A stretch of DNA of 21,586 nt from Chara braunii (GCA_003427395.1 BFEA01000141.1:2935116-2956701), one strand, 5' to 3'. Positions 1 to 10,126 are shown, counted from the stretch's first letter. Program-made: numbers and translations. The notes: generated by a model from the sequence alone, not told the origin.

Positions 1-960
1 TAAAAGGGCTTTTACCCGAATCAGACCCCATAAAAGTAAAGCAGCATGAAGGGGTATCTCGCCAGAATCCAGAAACGTGAAAAGCAGATCAACAGTCGAA
101 GTTTTATGACTAAGGACATCTGAATTTAAGCCAAGAAACACATCTGTTAAAGATCAAAAGTCACATCTCAAAAAGAAAGAAAAGTCTTATGGAAAGGCAT
201 GCTGGAAACTGTCTGAAGGGGTGTGTCAAAGGGCTGTGCAGATAGTGCATGTTCGTGCAATATAAAGTGTCTATTCGAATAGGTTGTGTGTCTGTTCGTC
301 AATTTGTTGTGTCTGTTCGAAGGTCAAGATAACTGTAAAGTCCCAATACTGAATTAAGTTCTGTAGGCAGTCCAGATCTAGTCCTACTGTCCGAAATACA
401 GGCCGAATGCCAAAAAGCAGCAGTACCTTTCTGGGATATCACTGGGACACATGCAATGCAGGGCCTGGGACAGGGCCGAAGTGCCAATTCAGATGCTGAA
501 CGTGGAATCCAGCACTATAAAGGAGGCTGCTCCCCTCATTTGTGGCAGATTCCTCACTGGCATGGAAGTGCTGGCCACTTGTGTGCTATTTGGTGAGAGG
601 AGGAGGATGCGCTGGAGTTGGAAGTGGTGCTGAAGGCAGAGGCTGGGCGCTGGTGCAGGATGATGCAGCCTTAGCTGCCTGGCCAGGATGCTAGTAGTAG
701 GAGCAGCCATAGCTGCCTAGCACAGACTAGAAGAGGAAGACCCGTGAGATGCATTCAGAGTAGGTCCTTGAGAGAGAAGAGAGAGTGTTCATGTATACGA
801 GGGAGAAAGGAACTACATCAGAAGGGTTCAAGAGCTTTGGGCTATGGAAGATACTTACCTGGACTGAGACGTGATCTCCAGAGGCAGCGCTGTAGTGTAC
901 ATGCTGTCTTGATGCGTTAGGAACTGAATATGTGAGGAGCTGGGAGTGCGTCTGAGTTCA
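1..960 (+). other. No gene seen; possible very diverged LTR remnant
   Basis: I see no convincing coding region here. The order of short words resembles the LTR of element B at 13573-14982: a TATA-like CTATAAAGG near 513, then CTCATTTG about 20 bases later, GCTGGAG and GGTGCTG words, two AGCTGC words near 670-715, and TACTTACCTGG near 853. There are no clear TG/CA ends, no PBS and no polypurine tract. It could equally be unrelated intergenic or gene-downstream DNA; alignment to the B LTR would decide. Confidence 0.22.
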
Positions 961-1137
961 GGGAACATTGGCATTTTTTTGTAAACATAATTTTGATAAT
1001 ATAAGCTGCGTCATGCAGCATTCTTCTCTCCTACCCTTGTCTAAGAGTGATGGCTACAGTTCTTTGAGAGTGACGAAGTTGCATGATCTATACATTTTGG
1101 CGTGAGATGGTCCACCGGACCCATGCACATACACTGG

Positions 1138-1552
1138 GCATGAAAAACAAATGGCTTTGATTCATCCCAAATACAATGCAGACATTTTGGACACAAGCAA
1201 CATAGACACGGCGTGAAAAGAAGATAGCTCTGAATCATGCCAAATACACATCCTTTCTCTTCCATGTACTCGGCATTCTCTCTACAGCATACAAGCCTTT
1301 TCCTTTCTCCCCTTTCCAAACAACATGCTGTATGAGTTCCATGAACGTGCATGTGTCCTGATGGGTGCAACAACATCAGAAGCTATCCCGTGTCCTCCTC
1401 CAGGCTCCAGAAAACTCTCCACACTCTATTTTGCATGCAATGTCCTACATACAAGCCTTTTGCTGCCTCACATTTCTCACCAGCAGTGTCTATTAGTTGC
1501 ATGAACTTGCATCCGTATCCTGGTCAATGCCATAATGTCAGAGGTCATCCCA
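1138..1552. repeat. Two pairs of diverged local direct repeats
   Basis: Bases 1138-1180 (GCATGAAAAACAAATGGCT...) recur imperfectly at 1213-1254 (GCGTGAAAAGAAGATAGCT...), both continuing into CCAAATACA. Bases 1289-1390 recur at 1451-1552: both start TACAAGCCTTTT, pass through a CATGAAC(G/T)TGCAT word and end in a CATCCC or TATCCC word, 162 bp apart. The copies are clearly diverged, so these are old local duplications. No coding signal is seen in the stretch 960-1560. Confidence 0.55.
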
Positions 1553-2237
1553 CTTTTACTCCAGAAAATTTCCTCTAAGGCTTGGGCACATCTCCAGGGG
1601 CATCAAATAGGATCCCAATGCGACTCTAAAAAACTCACACAAAACATGTGTTTGGAAAGTTTGCAGAGCAAAACAAACGTCCAGATTGTCGAACAGCTCA
1701 TGTTTGATCAGTGACAAGTTGACGACTTTCTTCTCACCCCTGTCATGGTGGCCTGGCATTGTTCTATAGATTAGCAAATTTTGATCCATTGAAGGCTAGG
1801 CACAAATTTCGGCGGGGTTGGTGGAGAACGGACACCACCCTGACTTAATTCAAGCACACTGAATGACACAACCTCACAACCCAGCAGACGAGGTAAAACA
1901 AACAGTTTCGTGTCACAAATTCAGAGAGCAAGAGAAGGGGAGACCAGTGAAGGGGTAAATGGTGGATTGCCATGAGCTACTCCTACAACATCCACTTTGC
2001 ATGGAGGGATTGGTGGAGGAAGAGGAAGGCAACCATAGTGGAAGGAGAAAGAGCGTAAGAACAAGAGGGGGAGCATGGGAGGGAGGAGGATACAATCACA
2101 CATAAAAAATGAAACCTATGGTGAGGAGAAGACTGAAAGAGAAGGAGACAGGAAAAAGAAGCCCCAGCATATGAATGGAGAGGAAAAAACTTCAAGAAGG
2201 AGAAGAGGCAAGAAGACGGGGAAATGGACAGTCTTAC

Positions 2238-2653
2238 ATCAGCAACAAACCCATTGCTCGGGGATGCTCCTCCAATAGGTAACCCTGTGACAAAACTCTT
2301 CTGTTGCCGAGGAATGCCGTCCCTCCGCAGCTCTCCTTTCCTCCTCCATCTGAAGCTCACACTGCGGCCAACTTGCCTGTCAGGATCAGACTGTTCTTCC
2401 TGGGCTTCCTCATCTCCATCTCCTACAGACATCTCTAATTCCAAATCCATGCCGCTCAGTTCGTCTTCCTCTTCTTCCTCTCCGCTTTGCCTCTCCTGGG
2501 ACTCCTCCTCCTCCCTTCTCCGTCTCTCTTCTCTTTCTGCCGGCTCGAGACGCTTCATCCACCCTGCAATTTCACGTGTTTTGGACCGTCTTCTAATGCT
2601 CCCATTGGAACCCTTCTCCCCATTACTCCGTCCACTATTTGACTTGCTCTCCT
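2238..2653 (-). CDS. Long charged exon, Glu/Arg-rich, unknown function
   Basis: This 416-nt exon starts after TTCTCACAAAATCAG (two bases finish the previous codon) and ends exactly at a codon before GTAAGA. It encodes 138 residues: a Ser/Asn/Gly start, a basic patch SIRRRSKTREIAGWMKRLEP, a mixed-charge helix-like run EREERRRREEEE, an acidic stretch GEEEEEDELSG, and a C-terminal part with RSVSFRWRRKGELRRDG and FVTGLPIGG. The basic and acidic blocks suggest a disordered or coiled region, perhaps nuclear, but that is inference. A longer open frame upstream would add a membrane-like segment; I read that part as intron because the phase then joins properly. An antisense open frame over the same stretch (2224-2742) is most likely a shadow. 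Confidence 0.55.
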
Positions 2654-2798
2654 CTGATTTTGTGAGAATGGATGTCAGAAACAAAATCCCGACGAGAAGA
2701 AAAGAAAGAAAACCAGTCAGTTGGATTACATGGAGAAGATGAGGATGAAACCTGAAACAGAAGTGCATTGCACAGACATTTGAGTCACGGAAAGCCAC

Positions 2799-2943
2799 CC
2801 ATCAATGAGTACACTGTGGTTGTTGGGACAATGTTATTCCACAGAACAAATGACAGATGAGGCATAGCCACATATGTGAACATTATCTCCCAAAGCTTTG
2901 CAACTTTCAGCTCAGCGAAGACATGGTACTTGCCGAGTATCGT
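2799..2943 (-). CDS. Short exon, hydrophobic and aromatic (KLWEIMFTYVAMPHLSF)
   Basis: This open segment reads TILGKYHVFAELKVAKLWEI, then MFTYVAMPHLSFVLWNN and ends VYSLM. The start is ambiguous: an acceptor at 2943 (TTTCCAAG) or at 2903 (GCTGAAAG). The latter would be in phase with the 3152 donor of the previous exon. The end is an ATGG|GTGGCT donor, phase 1, which fits the acceptor at 2653. The 145-bp intron between them is pyrimidine-rich with CTGAC branch-point-like words. The middle is hydrophobic enough for a membrane-facing or buried helix. No family was recognised. Confidence 0.45.
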
Positions 2944-3151
2944 CTTGGAAATGTGCTGTTACAACTTTTTTGGATGTATATATTCATTATATACAGCTAT
3001 TTTTCATTTCAGTAAGAAAGTGCAATTCGATGTATGGCATAATGGTTGATTTGTCAATACAGAACATGGCCTCTCTTTGCATACATCAAGCTCTATTCAC
3101 CAGTTTGCCATTCCGTTGCACGGGCATTCATTATAAATACGGATCCACAAC

Positions 3152-3268
3152 CTTTCCCAAGGGAGAATTCTCCACAGTTGGGAGACACCTCGTGATCATT
3201 TATCCAGTTTAGAAAACCTTCCATCATTTTGATACTTGGATCTTTGCACAATGTTCTCAAGTTTGGTC
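3152..3268 (-). CDS. Short exon after the TPR exon (PNLRTLCKDPSIKMMEGF)
   Basis: The acceptor is TTTTGTTCCGACAG followed by GACCAAAC; two leading bases complete the codon left by the TPR exon and give Gly-Pro. The reading PNLRTLCKDPSIKMMEGF, then LNWINDHE, is open. The 3' end is uncertain: donors are possible after 3189 (GAG|GTGTCT) or after 3152 (AAAG|GTTGTG). The N-x-L-x-x-L-x-x-D-P-x-I pattern recalls short STI1/DP-type helices in TPR co-chaperones, but this is only a resemblance. The phase match across a 1.4-kb intron is the best evidence that it is real. Confidence 0.5.
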
Positions 3269-3650
3269 CTGTCGGAACAAAACTAAACTAGATTGTCCAA
3301 ATTCCAGCGACACAAACTGCTATAGCTTTTCAGGGCCAGAACGAATACCAATATAATGGAATTTCAATCAGAACATCCTTGCAGCACACGTGTTATGTGC
3401 CCAGAAGTGATGGAGCACACCATAAACTCTAATACAGTATCGAAGTCCTATATTCAGGACAAGAAATTTCAAAAAGGTTTTCCCCCAGCAGAACTGAGAT
3501 GAATTCCTCCTTGTTTTTCCTTCCCTTCCCCCAATAGTTATTTTGGCCTCGCTCTTACGATGTTCTGCTGCACTTGGTGCAATACACCACATACCCACGC
3601 ATGCATGCATCAGGCACACTGCATGAAATACACTTCAACAGTGCACAAGA

Positions 3651-3904
3651 AATATGAAACAAACTTGAGCAAAGCGATCCAAACAGTTGATTGGGGTTCT
3701 TCTTCAGGATTGTCTGGTTCCCTTGCAGTACACCAGTGAAGTGCCTCTTATGTGTCGCATATGCACACTTTGCATGCATGCAGTGCTTGCTGTGTGCCCC
3801 TCGTGCACTTCCCATGCATGCAGTGCACCTGAAACAGACTTTGACAAAGTGAACCAAAAAGCGCCACAAATATGAAACAAATATTAAGAAAGTGATCCAA
3901 CCAG
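3651..3904. repeat. Diverged direct repeat pair inside an intron
   Basis: AATATGAAACAAACTTGAGC with the following GATCCAAACAG (3651-3686) recurs as AATATGAAACAAATATTAAG with GATCCAACCAG (3869-3904), 218 bp apart. Between them are several ATGCATGC words and alternating TGCA-rich sequence. The pair lies in the presumed 1.4-kb intron of the TPR gene. No gene is seen between 3270 and 4708. Confidence 0.5.
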
Positions 3905-4708
3905 CTCTAGCTCACAATCAACTTCCTGGGTGTTTTGCGAATTTGTTAAAAACAACTCCACAAAACATGGTGGCTGTGACAGACTGTTTCTTTGGACTTC
4001 CACAGAGTCATAAGAACACTGAACCTCTAGAGTCTTCCCAGAATGCATTTGACTGATGGATAAGGACTCACTACCTCTCCCAAAGTTAGCGATACCCTTG
4101 AAAAAAGTGGTCGACAAGACTAACACCGACCCTGCAATCCTAACAGTGTCTGGTTCAAACCCCTGACAAAAATGACAGGAGATCCAGGAAAAGTTGGAAA
4201 ACAGCCCATCACAGATTCATGGCCATAAAACCCACTCTACACACCCACTCGGCCAGGGAGAACCACTACATGTGTGTGAAAGAGACAGCAGACGTTGTGC
4301 AATACTCTGTAAGGTGAAAAGGGGAAGTTCTATTTCATACCAAATGCTTGAAAAAACCCTAGACACTGACATCTGGCATAAAGTCCATGGTGTCTCGTGT
4401 GCACGTGTTGAGACACCAGACACTCTAATAATGGTAGAAAAAAGTAATTCAACAAACTCTTTACTTGATACTTGAAAAAAATGATACGACAACTAGTACA
4501 GTATGTGGAAACCAGGGGAGAAGGTGCATGCCAGACAAGCTGTCTGTAGTATAACCATCCAGGGGATGATCTCCCTGAATTCCTATTTCACATCAACTCC
4601 AAAGTCATCGCCCTTGAGAAAGGTGGGAGCCCTAAAATTTGGTTGGCAGTAAGAAGCCAGGACTGGTCAATTACACTCTTCTGCAGAATAAGAAACTGTC
4701 CATCATAC

Positions 4709-4820
4709 CGGCAGCAAGTCTTGTCTGATTGAATGAAAGTTGTTGCGTGTATGTTGCATTCGTAGGGTCCAGTTGTACTGCTTGCTTCGAAAATTCAACC
4801 GCATCTGCATACTTTCCACT
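4709..4820 (-). CDS. Exon with one tetratricopeptide (TPR) repeat
   Basis: The 112-nt minus-strand exon follows an acceptor TTTGTGCTGCAG and ends at a GTATGA donor. It encodes SGKYADAVEFSKQAVQLDP followed by NATYTQQLSF and ends in TRLAA. This fits the second helix of one TPR and the start of the next: G-K-Y-x-x-A, then A-V-x-L-D-P. TPR repeats are protein-protein interaction modules, so an adaptor or co-chaperone-like role is possible but not shown. It ends one base into a codon and joins in phase to the exon starting at 3268. The 5' part of the gene is not visible. The TPR call rests on the motif alone. Confidence 0.6.
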
Positions 4821-4863
4821 CTGCAGCACAAAGATAAACACTGCATTACCAACAAGAACAATA

Positions 4864-4937
4864 CTAAGCACGCAAACCTACCGGCTGATCTAGTTAAGGA
4901 CTCAGCACGCAAACCTACCAGCTGATCTAGTTAAGGA
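4864..4937. repeat. 37-bp tandem duplication
   Basis: Two adjacent 37-bp copies (4864-4900 and 4901-4937) differ at two positions; each contains GCACGCAAACCTACC and GCTGATCTAGTTAAGGA. On the minus strand each copy reads GATCAGC(C/T)G followed by GTAGGTTTG, which looks like a 5' splice site just upstream of the TPR exon. A third, partial copy follows (ATACGCAAAACTACC). Confidence 0.75.
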
Positions 4938-5121
4938 GTCATACGCAAAACTACCTCTTCGCTGGTCGCAGACATGCGGGACATTTTACATACTCATGGT
5001 GGGCCAGAAATCAAACCGTTGTGCATTCAAACCCGAGGTCGAACCCATGGTTTGTCCAACATTGGGAACATTTCAAGCATTGTACATTTCAAGCTATTTG
5101 CTCCAATGAATTTCTTTGACC

Positions 5122-6462
5122 TGTTACGATCCTGGCCAATTTCGAAATATACATTCATCAGAAAGTACAATGCCATCCAATTGCGAAAAGAAATCAATGA
5201 ACTTGAGAGGAGAGAGAGGGAAAGAAGAAGAAGAAGAAGTAAGAAAGAAGAAGAAGATGATGTACTCCAGCATAGGCCAATGACAAGGCTCTTCTTCTTC
5301 GCCAACCAATCTCCTCTTCCTCATCTCCTCCCAATAATGTTGAATGGCTGAACCAGAATCAATGTCCGAATCCCACTTCTACTGCAGGCACAACATGAGG
5401 TCCACCATAGCCATGGCCACCCTTCCTCTTCCTCTACACGCAGGCCGAGGCTATGGCGGAGCACTGAGGGCTCTACCCTCCGGTCCAAAGGACAACCCAA
5501 AGCAGCTATGTCGCTGCCTCCCTGTGCAAAGGACAACGCAAAGCAGCTATGCCGCTGCTCACTAGCCGCCATGCCTGTCTCTGGCCCGAGCTTCCTTGGT
5601 GCGGTACTACCCCAACGGGGGCCTTCCAGATGCAGCGCCTGACAAGGTGATGAAGATGGTGTCCACCATAGCCAGGTAAGTACCTCGCCACTCTCCTCCT
5701 TGGTCCCCTTCTCCCTCCTTCTCCTACCGGTAGAGCTCCACCATAGCCAAGGTGGAAGCTCCCGGCTTCTTCCTCCCCCCAGCGCTGTAGTACCCAGCGC
5801 TACTCCAGCGCTCCAGCAGCGTGTCGCCAAACTTGCACACTGAAGAATGAGGCCGAGCTCTTGCCTCGGCCTCTTGATATAGCGGCCTGCTTGCCTCCTG
5901 GGCGGTGACTTCCAGGCCGCTCGGCCTCCCAAGCAACCGGTACCTCCTCCCTTTCGGAGGGAAACATCATTGCAGACTCTGATATTGCCCGTACAAACTC
6001 TAGACACTCAGACTGGATGGACTGGTACAGGCCTAGACCTAGCCTACTGCTACTGGGCCTCTAAAAATGCCAACTTCGTCTTCTTCTGCTCGGCCTTGAG
6101 TACCCGGCACATCTACTGCTACTGGGTGCGGTACCAGCCTACCTGCTACTTGAGTGTTTTTCCGCTGCTCTAAGTGCCGCGGGCCTCTGGCTCCGCCACT
6201 TGAGTGTTTTCCCCTGCTGCAACCCTCAATGCCACGGCCACGTACCGGCCCTACGGGCCTGCCAAACTAGCAAGTACCCTTGCGTGTCACACACACACTC
6301 ATGCCGACAAGCACTCAGACAGGCACGCAAGTCAACAGGCACTCACACATACAGACTTAGAAAACAGAGCAGAATGCGGGAATCTCAGCAAGGCGTCCAT
6401 TCCATCGACAGAACCTCAGAAATCGGCAGTGTTCTCAGTCTGTGTTATTGCGGGTCATTACA
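5122..6462 (-). mobile_element. Element A 3' LTR (Ty3/gypsy), 1341 bp
   Basis: Read on the minus strand the LTR starts TGTAATGACCCG at 6462, right after a polypurine tract, and ends GGCCAGGATCGTAACA at 5122. TG...CA ends and the match of its last 230 bp to 13342-13572 define it. It is also homologous along its length to the element B LTR (for example ACACAGACTGAGAACACTG near the start), but more diverged. It contains a CTATATC word near 5877-5883, a possible TATA box, two copies of a repeat with CATAGCTGCTTTG, and a GAA/TTC-rich 3' third. The flanking bases at 5117-5121 are TGACC, a candidate half of the target-site duplication. Confidence 0.9.
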
Positions 6463-6478
6463 CTACTCCCCCCTCAAG
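6463..6478 (-). other. Element A polypurine tract
   Basis: On the minus strand the bases immediately before the 3' LTR read CTTGAGGGGGGAGTAG, a G-rich purine run of the kind that primes plus-strand DNA synthesis in LTR retrotransposons. It abuts the LTR TG exactly. Confidence 0.8.
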
Positions 6479-6821
6479 AGCGAGGTCCCTTCGAGCGAGT
6501 AACTCAATCAGAGTCCTTGCATAATGCATCATAAGCGTAAATAGCAAAGAGAGATCGGGTATGTTCTGTAGGAGTGAGGGTAGCAGTGAATTTAGGTTGC
6601 TGTTCGGAGCTAATCATATGCGTTGAAGACTCGTGGGGCACTCTGCAGCAAGTCTTTCTTAGCGATCCAATAAAAGTCATTCAATGGGGTGGTACAGAAA
6701 ATGAACTTTGTACTGTCTGTTTCTCCCCTTTCCGCTGTGCTCTACAATTCTATCAACCTTGTGACCGCCTCTGCTTGTTCGAGGAATCATCGACTCTCGA
6801 TACTAAAAAGTTTTGGGTGAT
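6479..6821 (-). other. Element A 3' internal non-coding region
   Basis: About 340 bp between the end of pol and the polypurine tract. No open frame with recognisable domains and no motif were seen. Confidence 0.6.
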
Positions 6822-8321
6822 TCATACGAAAAACAACTTTGATGCATGAAAGACTGGGTATGTGCGTAGGTGAGGAGGCACATCGATTGTGTAAGGACCA
6901 AAGGAATCATCTCCTACTCGGTTCAGCACCTTCCACGGACCGTAGTACCGAGGAAGAAGCTTTCATGATACACCTTCTTCTTCAGAGAACTCAGACATCT
7001 TGACCCAGACATAATTTCCCACTGTGAAAGGGTCAGGCTGGTGCTTTTTGTTTGCATACTTAATCATGGCATTGCGTCGCCTTTCCATGGCTGCGACAGC
7101 AACTTTGAGCAAACGATCAAACTTAGCGTTGTAGCCTGGCTGGCTTGGTGTTAGGCCAGGTGGCTGTTCAGGAAACAGATAAGATAGGGGACTGCGAATT
7201 TTCCATCCAAGGTGCAGCCGGTTAGGTGTCATCCCGGTGGAGGAGTGTATGGAGTTGTTGTACAGCCCCTGCACAATCGGCAATTCCTCATCCCAAGAGA
7301 TCTGACCAGGCACAATAAGAGCTCGGAGAAGTTGGATCACAGTCTGGTTGATCTCCTCGGCCAGTCCATTGGCTTCAGGATGTCGACCAGACGTCATCTT
7401 GAGTTTGATGTCATAGATCTGGGAGGTGAAATCCTTCCAATCTGCACTTATGAACGTAGTGTCCCAATCACTCGCAAGAGTTTTCGGGGGTCCAAACTGC
7501 AAAATGTACTTCTTGTGAAACTCTTTAATCACAAGGTCAGTTGGGGCGTGAGGTGGTAATGGGATCAAATTCAAAAATTTTGGAAAGCGGTCAACTACCA
7601 CCATTACTTGCGAATATCCATTCCTACTCTTCTTCCCCACGTCCGTGAAGTCAATAGAAAGAGACTCACCCGGGCCATCAGGAAAAGGAAGAGGATGCAG
7701 CAGCCCATAGGGCTTCTGCCGAGATGGTTTGATGCGTTGACAGACTTCACACTCAGCCACAAACTTTCGTGTCATTCCTTTCATCCCAGGCCATACAAAC
7801 TTTTGCAACAGACTTCCGTATGTCTTTTCAAAACCGAAGTGTCCACTCCGACCATGAGCCAAGTCCAAGAAGTGAGTACGGATAGGCTCATGATTGGGTA
7901 CACACAGGTGGTCGCACTTCCCGTAACGTCGGAAGAGCAAACCTTTACACTCATGGAAGTCAGGTTGACTGCTCGGGTCAGCCTGGATCTGCTCAAGGAT
8001 GGGACTGAGTTTCGGGTCCTTGGCCGTATGCTCAACTAGTTCCTCCTTCAAGTTCTTACGGAGATCATAGGAGCCCACAAGACAAGTCATGCACTCAGGG
8101 TGGCGAGACAAAGCATCCGCAACGCGATTGTAACAACCTCTCTTGTGCCTAAGTTCGAAATCATACACAGCAATCTCATGCAGCCAGAGGGTCAATGTAG
8201 TTGATGGATTATTCTGTGTCTGAATCCATTTCAAAGTCTCGTGGTCTGAAAACACTTTGAAATGGCAACCCAAGAGGTATCGCTTCCAATGATCTAGTGC
8301 CTCTCTCAAGGCATACAGTTC
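6822..8321 (-). pseudogene. pol: Element A RNase H C-terminus and integrase (Ty3/gypsy), broken
   Basis: Reads ELYALREALDHWKRYLLG and FSDHETLKW (RNase H end) and ADALSRHP. The integrase HHCC finger follows: GRSGHFGFEKTY, FVWPGMKG, then CEVCQRIKPS. In the catalytic core the three acidic positions are visible: D in SIDFTDV, D in ASDWDTTF (usually SDRDT) and E in HPEANGLAEEIN. The end is KLLPRYYGPWKVL...YPVFHASKL, the usual gypsy integrase C-terminus, stopping at 6822. An in-frame TGA at 6963-6965 separates GVS from KLLPRYY, so the tail is outside the main open frame (6963-8309). The segment is separated from RT by another TGA at 8322. It follows RT in the normal PR-RT-RH-IN order of Metaviridae-type elements. 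Confidence 0.92.
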
Positions 8322-9281
8322 TCACATGTAAGGGGAGGCAGCTACCTTGTGACTGGGCATATGTTTGCTGTAGAATTCGAGCGTACGTAAGCCGTCGCCA
8401 TCATCTTGGTGCAACACTGCACCAATCCCATACAAGCTTGCATTCGTAGTCACTACGAATGTAAGTTTGAGATTTGCAATGCGGAGCACTAGATGACTCG
8501 CCAAAGCCTCCTTCAATGCTTGGAAGGTTGTTGTGGATTCCCCATCCCATGTGTAGGACACATTCTTGCTGGTCAATATGGACAGTGGACGAGCAATGAT
8601 AGAGAATTTGGGTACAAACTTACGGTAGTATGACGTAAGGCCAAGAAAATAATGCAGCTCACAGGCATTTGCCGGTTGAGGCCATTTGCGGATGACCTCA
8701 ACTTTGGTTGCCTCGGGCTCTAGGCCTGCAGCAGACAACCGATGTCCAAGGTAGATGACACTGTCCCTCCCAAACTCAGATTTTTCCAAGTTGAGATGGA
8801 GTTGCGCATCCTTGAGGATCTGCAACACTTCCTCAAGGTGTCTCATGTGCTCCTCCATTGACTTGTTGAAGGTTAGTATGTCATCCAAATAAACAACAAC
8901 AAATCGATTGATCTGATTACGGAACACCTTATCCATGAGACTTTGAAAGGTGGTCGGTGTATTCGTGAGACCGAAGGGCATGACGGTAAACTCGTACAGC
9001 CCATCACGAGTTTTGAATGCAGTTTTATGCTGGTCTGTAGGGTCGACTTCAATCTGGTGGTAGTCGGACTTGAGATCGATCTTGCTGAAGACCTTGTATC
9101 CACATGCAGCATCAAGCAGATCATCAATACGCGACAAAGGATATGCATTTTTTCTTGTTATCCTATTCAGTCCGCGGTAATCGATACACATCCGTAGTTT
9201 GCCTCCTTTCTTTGGGACAAACAAAACCGGTGCACCGCATTCGGATTCGCTTGGCTTGATCCATCCCTTCCCAAGACACAA
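8322..9281 (-). pseudogene. pol: Element A reverse transcriptase and RNase H start, broken
   Basis: RT motifs appear in order: GAPVLFVPKKGGKLRMCIDY, NAYPLSRIDDL, FSKIDLKSDYHQ, MPFGLTNTPTTFQ, the catalytic VVVYLDDILTF, NLEKSEFG, YLGHRLS, and the thumb/connection LHYFLGLTSYYRKF. The RNase H domain begins with VVTTNASLYGIGAV, where the first catalytic Asp (normally TDAS) is Asn. The frame ends at TGA 8322-8324 in the middle of RNase H. The 5' end is also damaged: the usual 20-odd residues before KGWIKPS are missing and the frame changes relative to the protease segment near 9281. The element is dead as it stands. Confidence 0.93.
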
Positions 9282-9322
9282 CCTTTTGGAGAAGTGCTAC
9301 CTTTTATCAACTCGATCTTGTG

Positions 9323-10126
9323 TCAGACCGGACGCATGGGGACTCCATGCGGTTCGATGAAGACTTCAGGAAATTGGTTGAGAAGGTTGTGGATTTCTGA
9401 TGGGACTTCCGGAGGTGGATCATCACTTTCAGGTGCAAGCATACCAAATTGCATAGGTGCAGCCAAAACAACAGAATTTGAAGCAGAGTCGTTCGGACTA
9501 GAAGTAAACTTAGTAGAGGTAATAGTAGTAGTAGTAGATGTAGAAACTGCATGCAAAGTAGAATCATTATGTACAACAAATATAGAAGGCACATGAGCAG
9601 GCCTAACAAAGGCTATATACATTTGCTCATCAACTTTGTGCCTGCGCCACTTTTTGCATAATTGCATTGCATTGAGAAAAGTTACTTGGGACTCGTGTGG
9701 CTCATCCAAGAGGACTGGACGCTCGATTCCCATGGCATCTTTGACTATGAATTGTGAATCCTTCCACGTGGCTCTTTCACATTGAGCCTGCAACCAGCCC
9801 AAGCCAATAACCGCGTTGAAGGGGCACTTATCAAGGATATAGAAGTTCAACTCATGCGTGATTGTGCGGTCTGCATCAAAGGTAGTGCGCACACCTTTGA
9901 CTGCATGCGTAGATGTGACAACCTCTTGGTTGCCCACTTGGGTCCGACAAGGGTTCTGCAAGGTCACTTGCTTCATTCCCAAGCGTGCATTACGAATGTC
10001 GTGCGGTAAGAAGTAGTTGGCGGTTGCGCCACAATCAGCCAACGCACGGATGTAACGACCGTTAATGTGGAATTTGAAGAAGCTCAACTTCGTTTTCCCT
10101 TGCACGCGTAGGCTGACGAAGAGCAT
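9323..10126 (-). pseudogene. pol: Element A aspartic protease and linker to RT
   Basis: An open frame of 267 codons. The retropepsin-like core is HINGRYIRALADCGATANYF, then flap and core strands, and GLGWLQAQ near the end of the domain (the G-x-x-W-L pattern). The catalytic motif is D-C-G rather than the usual D-S/T-G. A Ser/Thr-rich linker (VSTSTTTTITSTKFTSS) leads to LLNQFPEVFIEPHGVPMRP, the standard lead-in to gypsy RT. The frame ends in TGA at 9323-9325, after which HKIELIKGS continues in the same frame to the damaged RT junction. The protease frame overlaps the gag C-terminal frame by about 43 bases in a different phase. Confidence 0.88.

Larger units (their letters stand above)
2238..4820 (-). 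other. Multi-exon gene fragment, minus strand, TPR-containing, function unknown
   Basis: Four open segments on the minus strand join by splice signals. Three acceptors have AG, two of them with a good pyrimidine tract. Donors are GTATGA after 4709, GTGGCT after 2799 and a strong GTAAGA after 2238. Phases match across two introns (4708-3269 and 2798-2654). The spliced order is TPR repeat, a short DPSIKMM segment, a hydrophobic/aromatic segment, then a long acidic/basic region. Upstream exons are missing: the retrotransposon cluster begins at 5122, 300 bp beyond the first visible exon, so the gene is either truncated or carries the cluster in an intron. A further downstream exon may lie at 1679-1763 (EKKVVNLSLIKHEL), but its phase does not join directly to exon 2238. 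I do not recognise the protein. Confidence 0.55.

Noticed and set aside
1556-1789. Possible additional exon (EKKVVNLSLIKHEL) at 1679-1763, minus strand
   Set aside because: Acceptor and donor shapes exist, but its phase does not join to the GTAAGA donor at 2238 and no family is recognised; kept only as a note in the gene entry.
2224-2742. 172-codon plus-strand open frame rich in Ser and Pro
   Set aside because: Antisense shadow of the charged minus-strand exon: Glu/Arg codons read backwards give Ser/Pro/Leu. The minus strand has consistent splice signals.
2654-2798. Membrane-spanning segment (GFLSFLLVGILFLTS) upstream of the charged exon
   Set aside because: Only the intron read-through frame gives it. 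Splice sites GTGGCT and AAATCAG with matching phase place it inside a 145-bp pyrimidine-rich intron.
4135-4180. GGTTCAAACCC, a T-arm-like word, near 4152
   Set aside because: No anticodon arm, D arm or acceptor pairing around it, so not a tRNA or a clear tRNA-derived SINE.
5344-6007. Open frames of up to 228 codons across the element A LTR
   Set aside because: They lie wholly within an LTR and have Ser/Gly/Trp-rich composition without domains; the homologous LTR of element B does not conserve them.
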